Positions 7,030 through 14,198 are shown, counted from the stretch's first letter. The stretch is DNA of 29,930 bases from Patescibacteria group bacterium (GCA_003545435.1 DPYI01000059.1:1-29930); one strand, 5' to 3'. The notes: generated by a model from the sequence alone, not told the origin. A program made the numbers and translations.

Positions 7030-7502
7030 GGATTTTTCACGCCGTAGGTATAGACTACTGGAACTTGTGGAAGCACTATACCGCAAGCATTATTGAGAGC
7101 CCCTATTCCTTCCGTGTATGCGCTGATACAGTACCCGTAATAGTGTTCTGGAGTGCCGCGGTTATCGGACATGAGAATTTTATACGGATGGGTCGCATTA
7201 TCTTTCGGATCCGCCGGCAGCGATGCGATGTAACCGCCGTCAAGAAGCGCTTGTCCGGGATTCGTACCTGAAGAAAGAGCGGTAAACTCCGTTGTTGGTC
7301 CGTTATCAGGATAATACCCGGTATCGGCCCGATACATCTCAAGAGCCGACCGCAGTTGTTCTACGTCGCTTTTCCGTTTGGCATTGCGGGCATTTGCACT
7401 TGCATATCCGTAAGAAACAAAACCCAAGGTTCCCAAAATCATGACGATCGTTATGACTACCAGAAGTTCAATAAGCGTAAATCCCTGTTGTTTCTTTTTC
7501 AT
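7026..7502 (-). CDS. Type IV pilin / PulG-like prepilin (158 aa)
   Basis: A short basic leader, MKKKQQG, precedes FTLIELLVVITIVMILGTLGF, the cleavage site and first helix with Glu at +5. Residues 38-62 (ARNAKRKSDVEQLRSALEMYRADTGYYPDNG) are the classic PulG/pilin continuation. The C-terminal part has two cysteines, about 20 residues apart, that probably close a loop. Its TGA stop overlaps the next ATG by ATGA. It could be a structural pilin or a major pseudopilin; several such genes in a row make it hard to say which is the main subunit. Confidence 0.85.
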   Translation of the reverse strand: MKKKQQGFTLIELLVVITIVMILGTLGFVSYGYASANARNAKRKSDVEQLRSALEMYRADTGYYPDNGPTTEFTALSSGTNPGQALLDGGYIASLPADPKDNATHPYKILMSDNRGTPEHYYGYCISAYTEGIGALNNACGIVLPQVPVVYTYGVKNP

Positions 7503-7524
7503 ATGCTTTGTAGATCACGCTCTC

Positions 7525-7953
7525 TTAATTAAGCGTCTGTCTGTTTTTGACGCAATAATAGGCTTCGTTATCTGCAAATGTGCAGGCTGTATCGGATGCA
7601 TTTCCTTTTGTCAAAATTTCCAAAGAATTCGTACAGATGCAATACGCCTGCGCTACTGAGCAATCCCACACATAGTCTAGATCTGTATCAGGGTCTTTCG
7701 GATGTTTCGCTGTGGCAATGGATGCAACAAGTGAATCATAGCACGCATCTGGGGTTGAACCGACCGGATAACTGGAATTAATCTGATAGTACATCTCAAA
7801 CTCCTTCTGAAGAGTCTGGAGATCATCTTTCCGTTTGGCATCCCGGGCTTGTTTCCCTACCTGTATATAGGATACTGTCCCGATTGCTGTCAGTGTTGCA
7901 ATGATAGTTACAACAACAAGAATTTCGATAAAGGTAAAGCCTTTCTCTTTCAT
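7525..7953 (-). CDS. Type IV pilin-like prepilin (142 aa)
   Basis: MKEKG precedes FTFIEILVVVTIIATLTAIGTVSY, a standard class III signal and helix. ARDAKRKDDLQTLQKEFEMYYQINSSYP follows, as in PulG-type pilins. The globular part has six cysteines, including a CIC pair, more than its neighbours. It starts in an ATGA overlap with the upstream pilin and ends 22 bases before the next one. Which of these paralogues is the bulk fibre subunit cannot be told from sequence alone. Confidence 0.85.
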   Translation of the reverse strand: MKEKGFTFIEILVVVTIIATLTAIGTVSYIQVGKQARDAKRKDDLQTLQKEFEMYYQINSSYPVGSTPDACYDSLVASIATAKHPKDPDTDLDYVWDCSVAQAYCICTNSLEILTKGNASDTACTFADNEAYYCVKNRQTLN

Positions 7954-8366
7954 TGTAGGTTTGTAATGCAGAAATCAGTCAAATCTGCACATCCAGCTCC
8001 AGTTACTCCGCTGCAGGGTGTTGAACAGGCAAACGTTCCAGTTCCTTCTAAATCAGCACATATGCTGTATCCAGTGGTATCACCCAACGTTTGTTTATAA
8101 TAACACTTTGTTTTTGGATCAGATGGGGGACCGCCGGGTAAATACGTTGTCGTGAGAGTACTATAGTCCGTTGCTGGATACGCGGCATAGTCAGCATAAT
8201 ATTGCTCCAACGCATTCTGAACTGCCTTTAAGTCTCCCATACGTCTGCTGTCTCTGGATTTTTTCTGGATTGTTGTGTAGGAAGTCACGGAAATTGCGAT
8301 AAGAATACCGATAAGCCCGATCACGATAAGAAGCTCAAGCAATGTAAAGCCCCTGTGTTTTACCAT
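7950..8366 (-). CDS. Type IV pilin-like prepilin (138 aa)
   Basis: I use the ATG at 8366 (MVKHRG before FTLLELLIVIGLIG), which gives a normal 6-residue leader. Upstream in-frame starts would lengthen it to 15-18 residues and overlap pilD further. The body contains SRDSRRMGDLKAVQNALEQYYADYAAYP, the pilin N-terminal continuation, and a C-terminal region with six cysteines. It overlaps the end of pilD by 7 bases and the next pilin by 4, so pilD and the pilins form one tightly packed transcript. Confidence 0.85.
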   Translation of the reverse strand: MVKHRGFTLLELLIVIGLIGILIAISVTSYTTIQKKSRDSRRMGDLKAVQNALEQYYADYAAYPATDYSTLTTTYLPGGPPSDPKTKCYYKQTLGDTTGYSICADLEGTGTFACSTPCSGVTGAGCADLTDFCITNLQ

Positions 8367-9202
8367 AATAGCCTCCATATCTGGAGAATCTGTTCTCCCC
8401 ACATAATCGTTATACCGTACCCTATGATAAGAAACGGCCCGAACGGAATATGCGCTTTCAAGGATTTTTTCCTTCTAAGAATCAGTATGATACCGACCAT
8501 TGCCCCTGTCAAGAACGCAGCGTACAGGGCAATAACAATATCCGGAAATCCTAACAAAAACCCGATAAGGGTAGCTAGATAGATATCTCCATCACCCATT
8601 GCTTTCCCCTTCGTAAAAAACCATAAGGAAAAGAAAAAAAGACCGGCGCTAAAACCGGAAAAAATAACATTTATAACGGTTATAAAATTTATAAACGTTA
8701 TACCGTGATATATGAGCGCGGTGATAAAGCCGACAATAATCATTTCAATAGGAATAATTTCGTATTTGAGATCGGAGATGAAAATGACAGTAAAAGAGGA
8801 GAGAAGTACGAAGTACGACGTAATTCGTACGATATTCAACAACGATTGGATGTCCATCTGAAAGCTGACCCCGATTATATCGGGGCTGACGGCTGCCTGT
8901 CCGCCGTAGCCTTGGCGAAGGAGGAAGGACTGAAAGCTATAAATTAACACGAATCCGACACCGGTTGCCAGTTCACTCAATGGATATTGAAGTGATAACT
9001 GTTTTTTACAGCACCTGCTTTTTCCCTGTTGGATAAAAAATGACAAAAGGGGAATCAATTCATACCACCGGAGTTTGTGCCTGCAAAAATCGCAATGGGA
9101 TCGCCCGCGTATGACATCTTCCCCTTTAGGCAGCCGATCGGCCAAAACATTAAGAAACGACCCGACACAAAGTCCAAGGACAAAAAGCAACAGGAGTATC
9201 AT
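8360..9202 (-). CDS. pilD: Prepilin peptidase PilD with a repeat-derived insertion
   Basis: PilD cleaves prepilin leaders and N-methylates the new N-terminus in the cytoplasmic membrane. I choose the ATG at 9202 (280 aa): the next possible start is a TTG at 9238, and a -10-like box lies 6 bases before 9202. Visible motifs are GSFLNVLADRLP (14-25), C37-D-F-C40 of the zinc site, the first catalytic Asp in ISDLKYEIIP (D144) and the second in GDGD (D206). The second half of the zinc site is SRCC rather than CxxC. Residues about 94-113 (including LRQGYGGQAAVSPDIIG) are encoded by two palindromic repeats and sit between membrane helices, where the protein tolerates extra loop length. Confidence 0.9.
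   Translation of the reverse strand: MILLLLFVLGLCVGSFLNVLADRLPKGEDVIRGRSHCDFCRHKLRWYELIPLLSFFIQQGKSRCCKKQLSLQYPLSELATGVGFVLIYSFQSFLLRQGYGGQAAVSPDIIGVSFQMDIQSLLNIVRITSYFVLLSSFTVIFISDLKYEIIPIEMIIVGFITALIYHGITFINFITVINVIFSGFSAGLFFFSLWFFTKGKAMGDGDIYLATLIGFLLGFPDIVIALYAAFLTGAMVGIILILRRKKSLKAHIPFGPFLIIGYGITIMWGEQILQIWRLLW
8869..8928 (-). repeat. Two palindromic repeats inside pilD
   Basis: Bases 8869-8875 (CCCCGAT) and 8879-8885 (ATCGGGG) form a perfect 7-bp inverted repeat around TAT. Just beyond it, 8894-8928 carries a GC-rich imperfect palindrome centred on GCCTTGGC and flanked by CCGCC and GGAGG. Read in the pilD frame they give Pro-Asp-Ile-Ile-Gly and RQGYGGQ. I remember the RQGYGGQ-coding repeat from other CPR genomes, but I cannot verify that here. 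Both keep the frame open. Confidence 0.7.
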
Positions 9203-9208
9203 GTAAAT

Positions 9209-9238
9209 AGCATACAGGAAATCAATAACACGAAGCAA
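9209..9238 (-). promoter_or_regulatory. Candidate promoter of the pilD-pilin operon (leaderless type)
   Basis: On the minus strand TTGCTT (9233-9238), an 18-base spacer and TATGCT (9209-9214) are followed by 6 bases and the ATG at 9202. The box quality is moderate, but the spacing matches other starts in the window and supports the shorter PilD. Confidence 0.35.
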
Positions 9239-9247
9239 ACATCTGAC

Positions 9248-9286
9248 CCTTTAAAGGTGACACCTTTCAAGGTGTATATAGTAATT
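9248..9286. repeat. 39-bp flanking repeat, copy 1
   Basis: It begins CCTTTAAAGGTG, A, CACCTTT and ends CAAGGTGTATATAGTAATT. It matches the copy at 10003-10041 in the same orientation except for T versus G at position 20. Its last base is the last base of the transposase stop codon. Confidence 0.85.
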
Positions 9287-9990
9287 CATTCATCGTCATC
9301 TTCCAACGTGATTGACCCGTCTAAATACCATTCGATAGGTGTTTCCTTTTTATGCTCGTATTCAACGAACCTCTGATAACTATTAATGTGTTTTAGAAAT
9401 GGAAGCTTTCCGGGTTGAAAGAACGAAAGAATAAGAGCGGGTTTTATCCATTCAGTTTTTCGGATCCCTAAATACTCACCATAGGATGAATACGCATTCC
9501 TAAGGTTTTCCGTGTATTTTAACGGATTTCTATGAATATAGCGGGAAAGATGAAGAAGATATAGCTCATCAGAAATAAGTGATGCTTTATATGCGTTTTG
9601 AAACAACGCACCAACTCGTTTATATTTCTTATTGAAATAGATAACGTAGCGGGTACAGACAGACTGAAGAAATTGATGCATACTTCGTTCCTCAAGTTGT
9701 TTCAGCAAAACATGGAAGTGATTGGGCATGAGGCAATATGCAAGAAGTTCAATTTTTCCATAAAAATTCTTAGGTGGTTTCATAACCCCTTTAAAGGTGA
9801 CACCTTTAAAGGATACAGTCTTTTTAGTTTTGGTTAGCTCTAATGGGGAAAGAAGAGCTTCCTTTAAAATATTGAGGAAAACTCGATAGTCTTGTTCGTC
9901 GAGGAAAATATTTCGTTTTTCCACTCCACGGTTATAAACATGATAATAACCATCTTTAACATAAATCTTGACAACATTTCGCGCAGGCAT
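9286..9990 (-). CDS. REP-associated tyrosine transposase (Y1, RAYT)
   Basis: Enzymes of this family nick and rejoin single-stranded DNA at REP hairpins through a catalytic tyrosine. The 234 residues show YYHVYNRGVEKRNIF (15-29), the RAYT signature; the HUH pair H91-F-H93 in LMPNHFHVLL; the helix TRYVIYFNKKYKRVGALFQ (113-131) with the catalytic Tyr, probably Y115 or Y118; and HRNPL downstream. Residues 60-68 (SFKGVTFKG) are encoded by a copy of the flanking repeat core, an insertion the frame has survived. No Shine-Dalgarno is seen. A promoter-like pair built partly from the flanking repeat lies 6 bases before the ATG. Confidence 0.9.
   Translation of the reverse strand: MPARNVVKIYVKDGYYHVYNRGVEKRNIFLDEQDYRVFLNILKEALLSPLELTKTKKTVSFKGVTFKGVMKPPKNFYGKIELLAYCLMPNHFHVLLKQLEERSMHQFLQSVCTRYVIYFNKKYKRVGALFQNAYKASLISDELYLLHLSRYIHRNPLKYTENLRNAYSSYGEYLGIRKTEWIKPALILSFFQPGKLPFLKHINSYQRFVEYEHKKETPIEWYLDGSITLEDDDE
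9788..9812. repeat. 25-bp palindrome inside the transposase gene
   Basis: A 12-base arm CCTTTAAAGGTG, a central A, then its exact complement CACCTTTAAAGG. This is the most symmetrical of the three copies of the repeat core. It is in frame and encodes residues 60-68 of the transposase. Confidence 0.85.
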
Positions 9991-9996
9991 GTATTT

Positions 9997-10025
9997 AATA
10001 TACCTTTAAAGGTGACACCTTGCAA
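9997..10025 (-). promoter_or_regulatory. Promoter of the transposase, built from the repeat
   Basis: On the minus strand TTGCAA (10020-10025), exactly 17 bases of the repeat palindrome, and TATATT (9997-10002) are followed by 6 bases and the ATG at 9990. The -35 and the whole spacer are repeat sequence, while the -10 lies just outside it. The single base that differs from copy 1 falls in the -35 (TTGCAA here, TTGAAA there). Confidence 0.45.
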
Positions 10026-10041
10026 GGTGTATATAGTAATT
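10003..10041. repeat. 39-bp flanking repeat, copy 2
   Basis: Same orientation and 38 of 39 bases identical to 9248-9286. It lies in the divergent gap between the transposase and argS, so its palindrome is within reach of both promoters. Confidence 0.85.
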
Positions 10042-10047
10042 TTCGAC

Positions 10048-10076
10048 TTTCGAGCAAAACCGGAATTTGGTATTAT
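10048..10076 (+). promoter_or_regulatory. Candidate argS promoter
   Basis: TTTCGA (10048-10053), a 17-base spacer and TATTAT (10071-10076), with the argS ATG 32 bases further on. The -10 is good (5/6) and the -35 weak (3/6). Confidence 0.35.
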
Positions 10077-10108
10077 TAACCGTATAAGTTTCAAAAGAAA
10101 GCCAATAT

Positions 10109-12046
10109 ATGAAACAAGAAATTAAAAAAATCCTGACAGAAGCACTTGCTGACATGGGTGTCGTTGACCTAGACCCTGTTGTAGAGATTTCGGATATGCC
10201 TGGACACGGCGACTATACGACCAATGTTGCCATGCACCTCACCAAAATCCTTAGAAAGTCTCCGATGGCGATTGCGGAGGAGATTGTTGAACAACTGGAA
10301 AAAGACAATAGAACTAAAAAAGGGGAAATAGAAAGAATTGAGGCTGTCAAACCAGGGTTTATCAATTTTTTCTTATCTGATGAAATACTCATCACGCATC
10401 CAAACCTCAATAACAAAATCATAAGATCCCGGATCAAGTCCGGGATGACAGAAACACTCGGGATGACAGAAAAAAAGTCCGGGAATGAAAATGCTACAGA
10501 TGAGGCCATACGTTCCAAACGGGATCCCTCTCCGCTGGCTGGCGGGCTCGGAATGACAAAAAAAAAGAAACGGGTGATGATTGAATACACCGACCCGAAT
10601 CCGTTTAAAGAACTTCATGTCGGACACCTCTACTCAAACGCAGTGGGGGAGTCTCTTGCCCGTCTTCTTACCTATACCGGAAATGAAGTAAAACGGTCTG
10701 ATTATTTTGGAGATGTCGGCATGCATGTGGCAAAATCTCTCTGGGGATTACTGAAGAAAATGTCTGACGAAAAAACGAGTCTATCGAATCTTGCCGAACT
10801 TTCACTTGTTGACCGTATTCATTATTTAGGCCAAGCCTACGCAGTCGGCGCTGCAGCCTATGATGATACAACGGAAAAAGGAAAACGAGTACAAGAGGAG
10901 ATGAAAGATATTAATTACCTTATCTATGTATCTGCTCAAGAGTATATGAAAAAGCAATTCGGATGGCACCCTCAGGTGGATTACGCGAAATACATCACAA
11001 CAAGCGCCTATTCGCTTCCGGAAATCGCAAAATTATATCAAACCGGCAGGGGCTGGAGCATGGAATATTTTGAATCCGTGTTCAAACGCTTAGGGACTAC
11101 ATTCGATTATTATTATCCGGAATCGATAGCCGGCGAATACGGTGCTCAAATTGTTAAAAAGTATGTCGGTTCGGTCTTTGAAAAATCCGAGGGCGCAATT
11201 GTTTTCCGCGGTGAAAAATACGGCCTCCATACCCGGGTTTTTATCAACTCCCTCGGGCTTCCGACGTATGAAGCCAAAGAGCTGGGGCTGGCCATTGCCA
11301 AACATAAAGATTTCAAATTCGATCTCTGCGTAAACGTCACGGGAAACGAAATAGATGAATATTTTCGTGTAGTATTAACGGCTCTTCAAAAGGTAGAACC
11401 GGAACTGGCAGCAAAAATAAAACATATAGGGCACGGGATGGTTCGCTTGCCGGAAGGAAAAATGAGCAGCAGAACGGGAAATGTGATGACCGGCGAATGG
11501 CTGATAGAGGAAGTGAAAAATAAAATATATCAAATATTGAATACCAGCAAACTCATAAGCCAAGACCTGGATAAAGATGATGTAGCAGAAAAAGAGACAA
11601 TTGCCGCCATCAAGTATTCATTTCTCAAAGTTGCGCTGCCCTCTGATATCACCTTTGATTTGGATAAATCCGTATCGTTTGAAGGGGATTCCGGACCGTA
11701 TCTTCTGTACGCCTATGCCCGATGCAGGAGTGTGATGGGGAAATGGACAATGGACAATGGACAATGGACAATGGACAATGGAAAACAGAAGAGGGAAAAT
11801 ACAGAAGAACGAAACCTTTCACGGATTTTGTTCTTTTTTCCTGAAATCGTTGAGGATGCAGGAGAACATTTTGCTCCCAACACACTCTGTTCCTATCTAT
11901 TTAGTTTAGCTCAAACATTTAACCTTCTCTATGCCAAACATGAAATTTTGGGAAATACTCTCCGGTTGCTGCTGACAAAAAAAACCGCAGATACGCTCAA
12001 AAAAGGATTATATCTTTTGGGAATTGAGACAGTGGAACGCATGTGA
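10109..12046 (+). CDS. argS: Arginyl-tRNA synthetase with two repeat-derived insertions
   Basis: This class I synthetase charges tRNA-Arg. The protein has an N-terminal additional domain (GDYTTNVAMHLTKIL, PGFINFFLS), the catalytic domain with HIGH as HVGH (170-173) after YTDPNPFKELHVGH, the KMSKS loop as KMSSR (451-455), and a DALR anticodon-binding domain (SFEGDSGPYLLYAYARCRS through the C-terminus). At 645 residues it is longer than the usual 550-590. The excess lies in two places: residues about 104-152, made of palindromic repeats (SRIKSGMTETLGMT and a second block), and about residues 546-560, made of a 7-bp tandem repeat (WTMDNGQWTMDNG). All catalytic motifs are intact, so I expect it to be functional. 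It is followed 7 bases later by the YfhO-like gene. Confidence 0.95.
   Translation: MKQEIKKILTEALADMGVVDLDPVVEISDMPGHGDYTTNVAMHLTKILRKSPMAIAEEIVEQLEKDNRTKKGEIERIEAVKPGFINFFLSDEILITHPNLNNKIIRSRIKSGMTETLGMTEKKSGNENATDEAIRSKRDPSPLAGGLGMTKKKKRVMIEYTDPNPFKELHVGHLYSNAVGESLARLLTYTGNEVKRSDYFGDVGMHVAKSLWGLLKKMSDEKTSLSNLAELSLVDRIHYLGQAYAVGAAAYDDTTEKGKRVQEEMKDINYLIYVSAQEYMKKQFGWHPQVDYAKYITTSAYSLPEIAKLYQTGRGWSMEYFESVFKRLGTTFDYYYPESIAGEYGAQIVKKYVGSVFEKSEGAIVFRGEKYGLHTRVFINSLGLPTYEAKELGLAIAKHKDFKFDLCVNVTGNEIDEYFRVVLTALQKVEPELAAKIKHIGHGMVRLPEGKMSSRTGNVMTGEWLIEEVKNKIYQILNTSKLISQDLDKDDVAEKETIAAIKYSFLKVALPSDITFDLDKSVSFEGDSGPYLLYAYARCRSVMGKWTMDNGQWTMDNGKQKRENTEERNLSRILFFFPEIVEDAGEHFAPNTLCSYLFSLAQTFNLLYAKHEILGNTLRLLLTKKTADTLKKGLYLLGIETVERM
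10424..10563. repeat. Palindromic repeat cluster inside argS
   Basis: CCCGGA (10428-10433) and TCCGGG (10439-10444) form a perfect 6-bp hairpin with loop TCAAG, followed by GGGATGACAGAAA. That 13-mer recurs at 10460-10472, and a related block (GGGATCCCTCTCC to CTCGGAATGACAAA) ends the cluster at about 10560. Such GTCATCCCGG-type repeats, read on the other strand, are well known as dispersed palindromes in many bacteria. The insertion falls between the N-terminal domain and the catalytic core. Confidence 0.8.
11744..11785. repeat. Heptanucleotide tandem repeat inside argS
   Basis: Five perfect TGGACAA units (11744-11778) and a sixth degenerate one (TGGAAAA, 11779-11785). Seven is not a multiple of three, so gain or loss of one or two units would shift the frame of an essential gene, and only steps of three units are neutral. 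The repeat lies in the loop between the first helices of the anticodon-binding domain. Confidence 0.9.
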
Positions 12047-12053
12047 TGGTTAT

Positions 12054-14198
12054 ATGAAATTATTTCTCCGGCTTCTTCCTATTCTTATTCTCACCGCGCT
12101 TGTCACAGGGTTTTTTCTCCCTCTTTTCTTTCCTGTCCCGCAGATTTTTATTTCGCCGGATTCGACTCTTTCTGATATTCTCCATTTTTTTTATCCTACA
12201 AAATTCCTTCTTTCCGAATCGCTGAAAGAAAACAAACTTCCTCTCTGGACCGATCTTGTTGGCACCGGTTTTCCCCTTATCGCTGAAAGTCAGATCAACG
12301 CATTGTCGTTTATCAACCTTGTGCTTTTTAAATTTTTTCCGCTCATCACGGCATTTAATCTCCAATACGTCATTATCTTTCTCGGGCTTTCCATCGGCAT
12401 GTATGTGGTGGCCAGGGAATTCGGATGGTCAAAACGTACCGGGCTCTACTGCGCGATCATCTATGCTTTTTCCGGACTCCACATCGTAAAAATTCCCCAC
12501 CTGAACTGTCTGCAGGCGCTCTCCTATGTTCCGTTTATATTCTGGATAATTCTGCGGATGCAGAAAAATAAACAATCGAAATTGTGGCTTGTCCTCCCGA
12601 TTCTTTTAAGCCAGCAAATTCTCCAGGGACACTATCAGTATGTGTTTATGACATACCTTTTCTTGGGAGTATATTTTTATCTTTCCTGGTGGAGAAACCA
12701 AAAAAAAGATCATCCGTGGCTTATGAAAAAAATACTCACTATTGGACTGATGAGTGTTGGGTTATCTATGGCTCAGCTGGTCCCGTCTCTTGAGTATTTT
12801 TTGAAATCCGGCGGGCGCGTCGGCCTCGGGGATACTGCTATAGGATCGTTTCATGTCCATCATCTGCTCCAGTTTTTTTATCCGTACGCTCTTGGAGACA
12901 ATCGTGTCGGTACCTACCCTGCCCCTGCCTACGGATTGGCTTTTTTGGAAACATTTTCCTATATCGGGCTTATCCCTCTTCTTCTCAGCCTCGCGTCCGT
13001 CTGGTTTCTGAAAAAAGATATATGGATTCGAAACTGCTGGATCATCGTTGCACTATTTTTCCTTTTCGTCTTTGAAAAAAATTCTCCGATGTATGTCCTC
13101 TTCTTGGTGCCTCCCTTCTCATGGTTCCGGGTTCACAGCAGATTTTTAGCATTCATTACGTTCATCCTCGTTCTCCTTTCCGGATATGTATTTGAGCGCA
13201 TAGGGAGGAAATGTTTTGATACCTTTTTTGTCCTTTTTCTTTTTCTTGTCAGTATTTTTGATGTCATATCTTTTGCGTCATCCTACCAGCCAATGCTTCC
13301 TGTTTCCCGCGTTGAAACAATACCGGATTCACTCAAACTGTATACACATCACTCTCGTATGGCAGCGGTTCCGTATAATACGTTTTCCTGGTCGGGCCGT
13401 ATGTACACCAACGGATGGAAAAATCCTCAAGATTATCTGTATTTAGTAAATGAGGGAAAACCCAATTATACTATTCTTTCCAAAATACCGAATCTCTCCA
13501 TCTACGCAGGATATCTTCCTCTTAAACAAATGAAGATGCTCTCAACCGCCCTAACAACATCAGAGCGTGATGAAAAAGAAAAAACTGCAACGCTCTCTGC
13601 AGCAACCATTACGACACTCCGACTCCAAAATACCGGTTTTCTCATCTCCCCATATACGTTATCCAATCCAGAGCTAACCTTTGTGACCCGGATTCAAACA
13701 AAAAATAGCCAACTGGATCCATTTAATCTATATGAACTTTCTGACGTCAAGCCCCCGTATTACCTGACAGATACCTATAAAACAATCCGGTTCGTGGAAC
13801 AGTATGATGAAGAAGTACAAAAACCCGGCGCGCTCACCTCATATGACGCGTTTCTCACGACCGGCCGTACGCTTGTCTCATCCGGAAACCAGGGAACCTT
13901 TGCGGTCGTTTCTGACGCGGCAACACAAAAAATATTTTCAGTCTCCGCCCCGACGGATATGTTTTTTGTCGCATCCGTGTATCTCTATCCCGGGTGGGAA
14001 GCCGTATTGGATAACACAAAAACACCGTTGGTTCCGGCAAATCTTTCCGGCATGGCGGTGTTTATTTCCAAAGGAAAACACACGCTCATGCTCCAGTTCA
14101 TCCCAAAAAGCCTGTATCTGGGTATCGGAATAAGCATTGTCACAGCGGTTCTCTATGGGGTCGTTATTATTCGATCGGTTTTGAAAATTTCCTCATAA
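12054..14198 (+). CDS. YfhO-family membrane protein (714 aa)
   Basis: I start at the ATG at 12054 (MKLFLRLLPILILT), since the longer frame begins inside argS. It has an N-terminal membrane helix, then a large loop with SPDSTLSDILHFFYPTKFLL and LPLWTDLVGTGFPLIAE. This is the typical opening of YfhO-type proteins, which share the GT-C glycosyltransferase fold. About ten further hydrophobic segments follow up to about residue 420, then a ~270-residue extracytoplasmic domain, and a last helix (LYLGIGISIVTAVLYGVVII). In Firmicutes YfhO takes part in glycosylating cell-wall polymers; the substrate here is unknown. It is co-transcribed with argS, and its 3' end overlaps the convergent DUF2723 gene by 32 bases. 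Confidence 0.8.
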   Translation: MKLFLRLLPILILTALVTGFFLPLFFPVPQIFISPDSTLSDILHFFYPTKFLLSESLKENKLPLWTDLVGTGFPLIAESQINALSFINLVLFKFFPLITAFNLQYVIIFLGLSIGMYVVAREFGWSKRTGLYCAIIYAFSGLHIVKIPHLNCLQALSYVPFIFWIILRMQKNKQSKLWLVLPILLSQQILQGHYQYVFMTYLFLGVYFYLSWWRNQKKDHPWLMKKILTIGLMSVGLSMAQLVPSLEYFLKSGGRVGLGDTAIGSFHVHHLLQFFYPYALGDNRVGTYPAPAYGLAFLETFSYIGLIPLLLSLASVWFLKKDIWIRNCWIIVALFFLFVFEKNSPMYVLFLVPPFSWFRVHSRFLAFITFILVLLSGYVFERIGRKCFDTFFVLFLFLVSIFDVISFASSYQPMLPVSRVETIPDSLKLYTHHSRMAAVPYNTFSWSGRMYTNGWKNPQDYLYLVNEGKPNYTILSKIPNLSIYAGYLPLKQMKMLSTALTTSERDEKEKTATLSAATITTLRLQNTGFLISPYTLSNPELTFVTRIQTKNSQLDPFNLYELSDVKPPYYLTDTYKTIRFVEQYDEEVQKPGALTSYDAFLTTGRTLVSSGNQGTFAVVSDAATQKIFSVSAPTDMFFVASVYLYPGWEAVLDNTKTPLVPANLSGMAVFISKGKHTLMLQFIPKSLYLGIGISIVTAVLYGVVIIRSVLKISS

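Larger units (their letters stand above)
9248..10041 (-). mobile_element. REP-associated tyrosine transposase unit with flanking repeats
   Basis: A single Y1 transposase gene lies between two 39-base direct repeats (9248-9286 and 10003-10041) that differ at one base. Each contains a short hyphenated palindrome. This is the layout expected of a RAYT (REP-associated tyrosine transposase): a domesticated relative of IS200/IS605 transposases with palindromic REP sequences on both sides. It sits between the pilD operon and argS, in a divergent intergenic position. Confidence 0.75.

Noticed and set aside
5943..8402. Longer versions of the pilin genes with extra N-terminal residues
   Set aside because: The extensions overlap the preceding genes and would put the prepilin cleavage site far from the N-terminus; the shorter starts give ATGA or TAATG overlaps and normal leaders.
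9248..10041. Three spaced copies of a short palindromic repeat, considered as a CRISPR array
   Set aside because: Spacings are hundreds of bases, one copy is inside a gene, and a RAYT explains them.
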